DNA from: Verrucomicrobia bacterium UBA3063 | GTDB lineage: Bacteria > Verrucomicrobiota > Verrucomicrobiia > Methylacidiphilales > Verrucolacustridaceae | Reading direction: 5' to 3' | DNA: 6,209 nt | Assembly (NCBI GenBank): GCA_002366885.1 | Contig: DFCD01000046.1 | Span: forward strand, 2,791-8,999 | Shown here: piece after piece, positions 5,919 to 6,209 of the stretch | How positions within the stretch are numbered: position 1 is the first letter of the stretch | Layout of the letters: each line of letters begins with the position of its first letter | Notes under the pieces: generated by a model | Database searches by the model: none | Told to the model about the DNA's origin: nothing | Seen by the model: only the letters and a program-made list of their open reading frames with translations | Translations under genes and position numbers: made by a program

Positions 5919-5927
5919 ACCGGAAAA

Positions 5928-6209
5928 TCAGGCCGTCGAGCTGCCGCAGCAACCGCCATCGCGGTGCCCCGGCTGACAATGCATGGCGTAGGAAGCGCCG
6001 CCCCTTTGATCACACCAGACGACAAAGGCCTTTCTCTCCTCGGCAGTCATCGGGGTCCTGGTCGCGGCAACAGCCGCCTCGCCCACGTAGGATATCTGGT
6101 CGACTCCGATCAGGTGCGTGCAGACCTCCGGGTAGCTCAGGGAGTAGCGAACCACTTTTTCTGCGGTCATCAGCCCTTTTTCGCTGGAACGCTTGCTCCC
6201 GCCGAAACC
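5928..6209 (-). CDS. Aldo/keto reductase-like protein, C-terminal fragment, 5' end outside window
   Basis: The frame is open from the right edge to the TGA at 5928-5930, giving 93 residues. The ATG at 6170 is internal, as 13 in-frame codons lie before it with no stop. The part around fragment residues 12-70 resembles the C-terminal end of aldo/keto reductases: a helix VVRYSLSYPEV (19-29), the strand HLIGVDQISYV (32-42) corresponding to the conserved 'xxxGxxxxxxV' turn before the last helices, and TPMTAEERKAF (52-62), the usual final helix. This family reduces carbonyl compounds with NADPH in the cytoplasm. The tail after residue 66 is unusual for the family, with Cys66, Cys78, His82 and a CC pair at 87-88. 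The catalytic Tyr and Lys lie outside the window, so the assignment rests on the C-terminal pattern alone. It is followed 9 bp later by the SMR-like gene. Confidence 0.65.
   Translation of the reverse strand, partial: GFGGSKRSSEKGLMTAEKVVRYSLSYPEVCTHLIGVDQISYVGEAAVAATRTPMTAEERKAFVVWCDQRGGASYAMHCQPGHRDGGCCGSSTA

Noticed and set aside
5461..5979. 172-codon ORF on the - strand bridging two genes
   Set aside because: It overlaps the SMR-like gene, the reductase-like gene and the DMT gene in another frame and shows no family features.
5928..6170. Complete 80-residue small Cys-containing protein starting at ATG 6170
   Set aside because: The frame continues upstream without a stop to the window edge, and the sequence matches the C-terminal end of aldo/keto reductases.
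1..6209. tRNA, rRNA, CRISPR arrays, insertion sequences, phage or defence genes
   Set aside because: Reading both strands, I found no cloverleaf-like sequence, regularly spaced direct repeats, transposase motifs or defence-family motifs. Nearly all of the window is filled by ordinary genes.

Overview
The window is a compact stretch of bacterial chromosome with about 58-60% GC by eye. It holds eight protein-coding genes, two of them cut by the window edges. I see no RNA genes, mobile elements or CRISPR. Most genes belong to conserved housekeeping or transport families, namely S-adenosylhomocysteine hydrolase, TerC/Alx, a MidA-type methyltransferase, NuoA and DMT/SMR transporters. The organism looks like a Gram-negative, respiring bacterium. 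The long-form AhcY, GTG/TTG starts and scarcity of Shine-Dalgarno sites would fit the Verrucomicrobiota or a neighbouring phylum, but that placement is a guess.

Layout from left to right. Bases 1-963 (+) are the C-terminal two-thirds of ahcY. A 110-bp gap full of palindromes separates it from a convergent TerC-family metal-transport gene (1074-2093, -). Upstream of terC on the same strand is an unrecognised gene for an exported, low-complexity Pro/Lys/Glu-rich protein (2143-3012, -). A 74-bp divergent promoter region follows, then a MidA/NDUFAF7-type SAM-dependent methyltransferase (3087-4202, +). This runs tail to tail into a solitary nuoA (4220-4603, -), the complex I subunit A. After a 95-bp divergent gap comes a ten-helix DMT/EamA transporter (4699-5592, +). 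Its stop codon interlocks with that of a four-helix SMR-like protein (5589-5918, -). The latter sits 9 bp downstream of the C-terminal end of an aldo/keto-reductase-like gene (5928 to the right edge, -).

Functional links are modest. AhcY removes the S-adenosylhomocysteine that methyltransferases such as the MidA protein produce. The MidA family in mitochondria (NDUFAF7) is a complex I assembly methyltransferase, and here its gene lies next to nuoA. This is the most suggestive neighbourhood in the window. The two DMT-superfamily genes at the right lie tail to tail and are not one transcription unit.

I found no convincing new multi-gene system. The points most worth checking are the MidA-nuoA pairing with its altered SAM motif, the SMR-like protein that lacks the usual membrane glutamate, the uncharacterised exported protein upstream of terC, the tandem palindromes after ahcY, and the general lack of Shine-Dalgarno sites.
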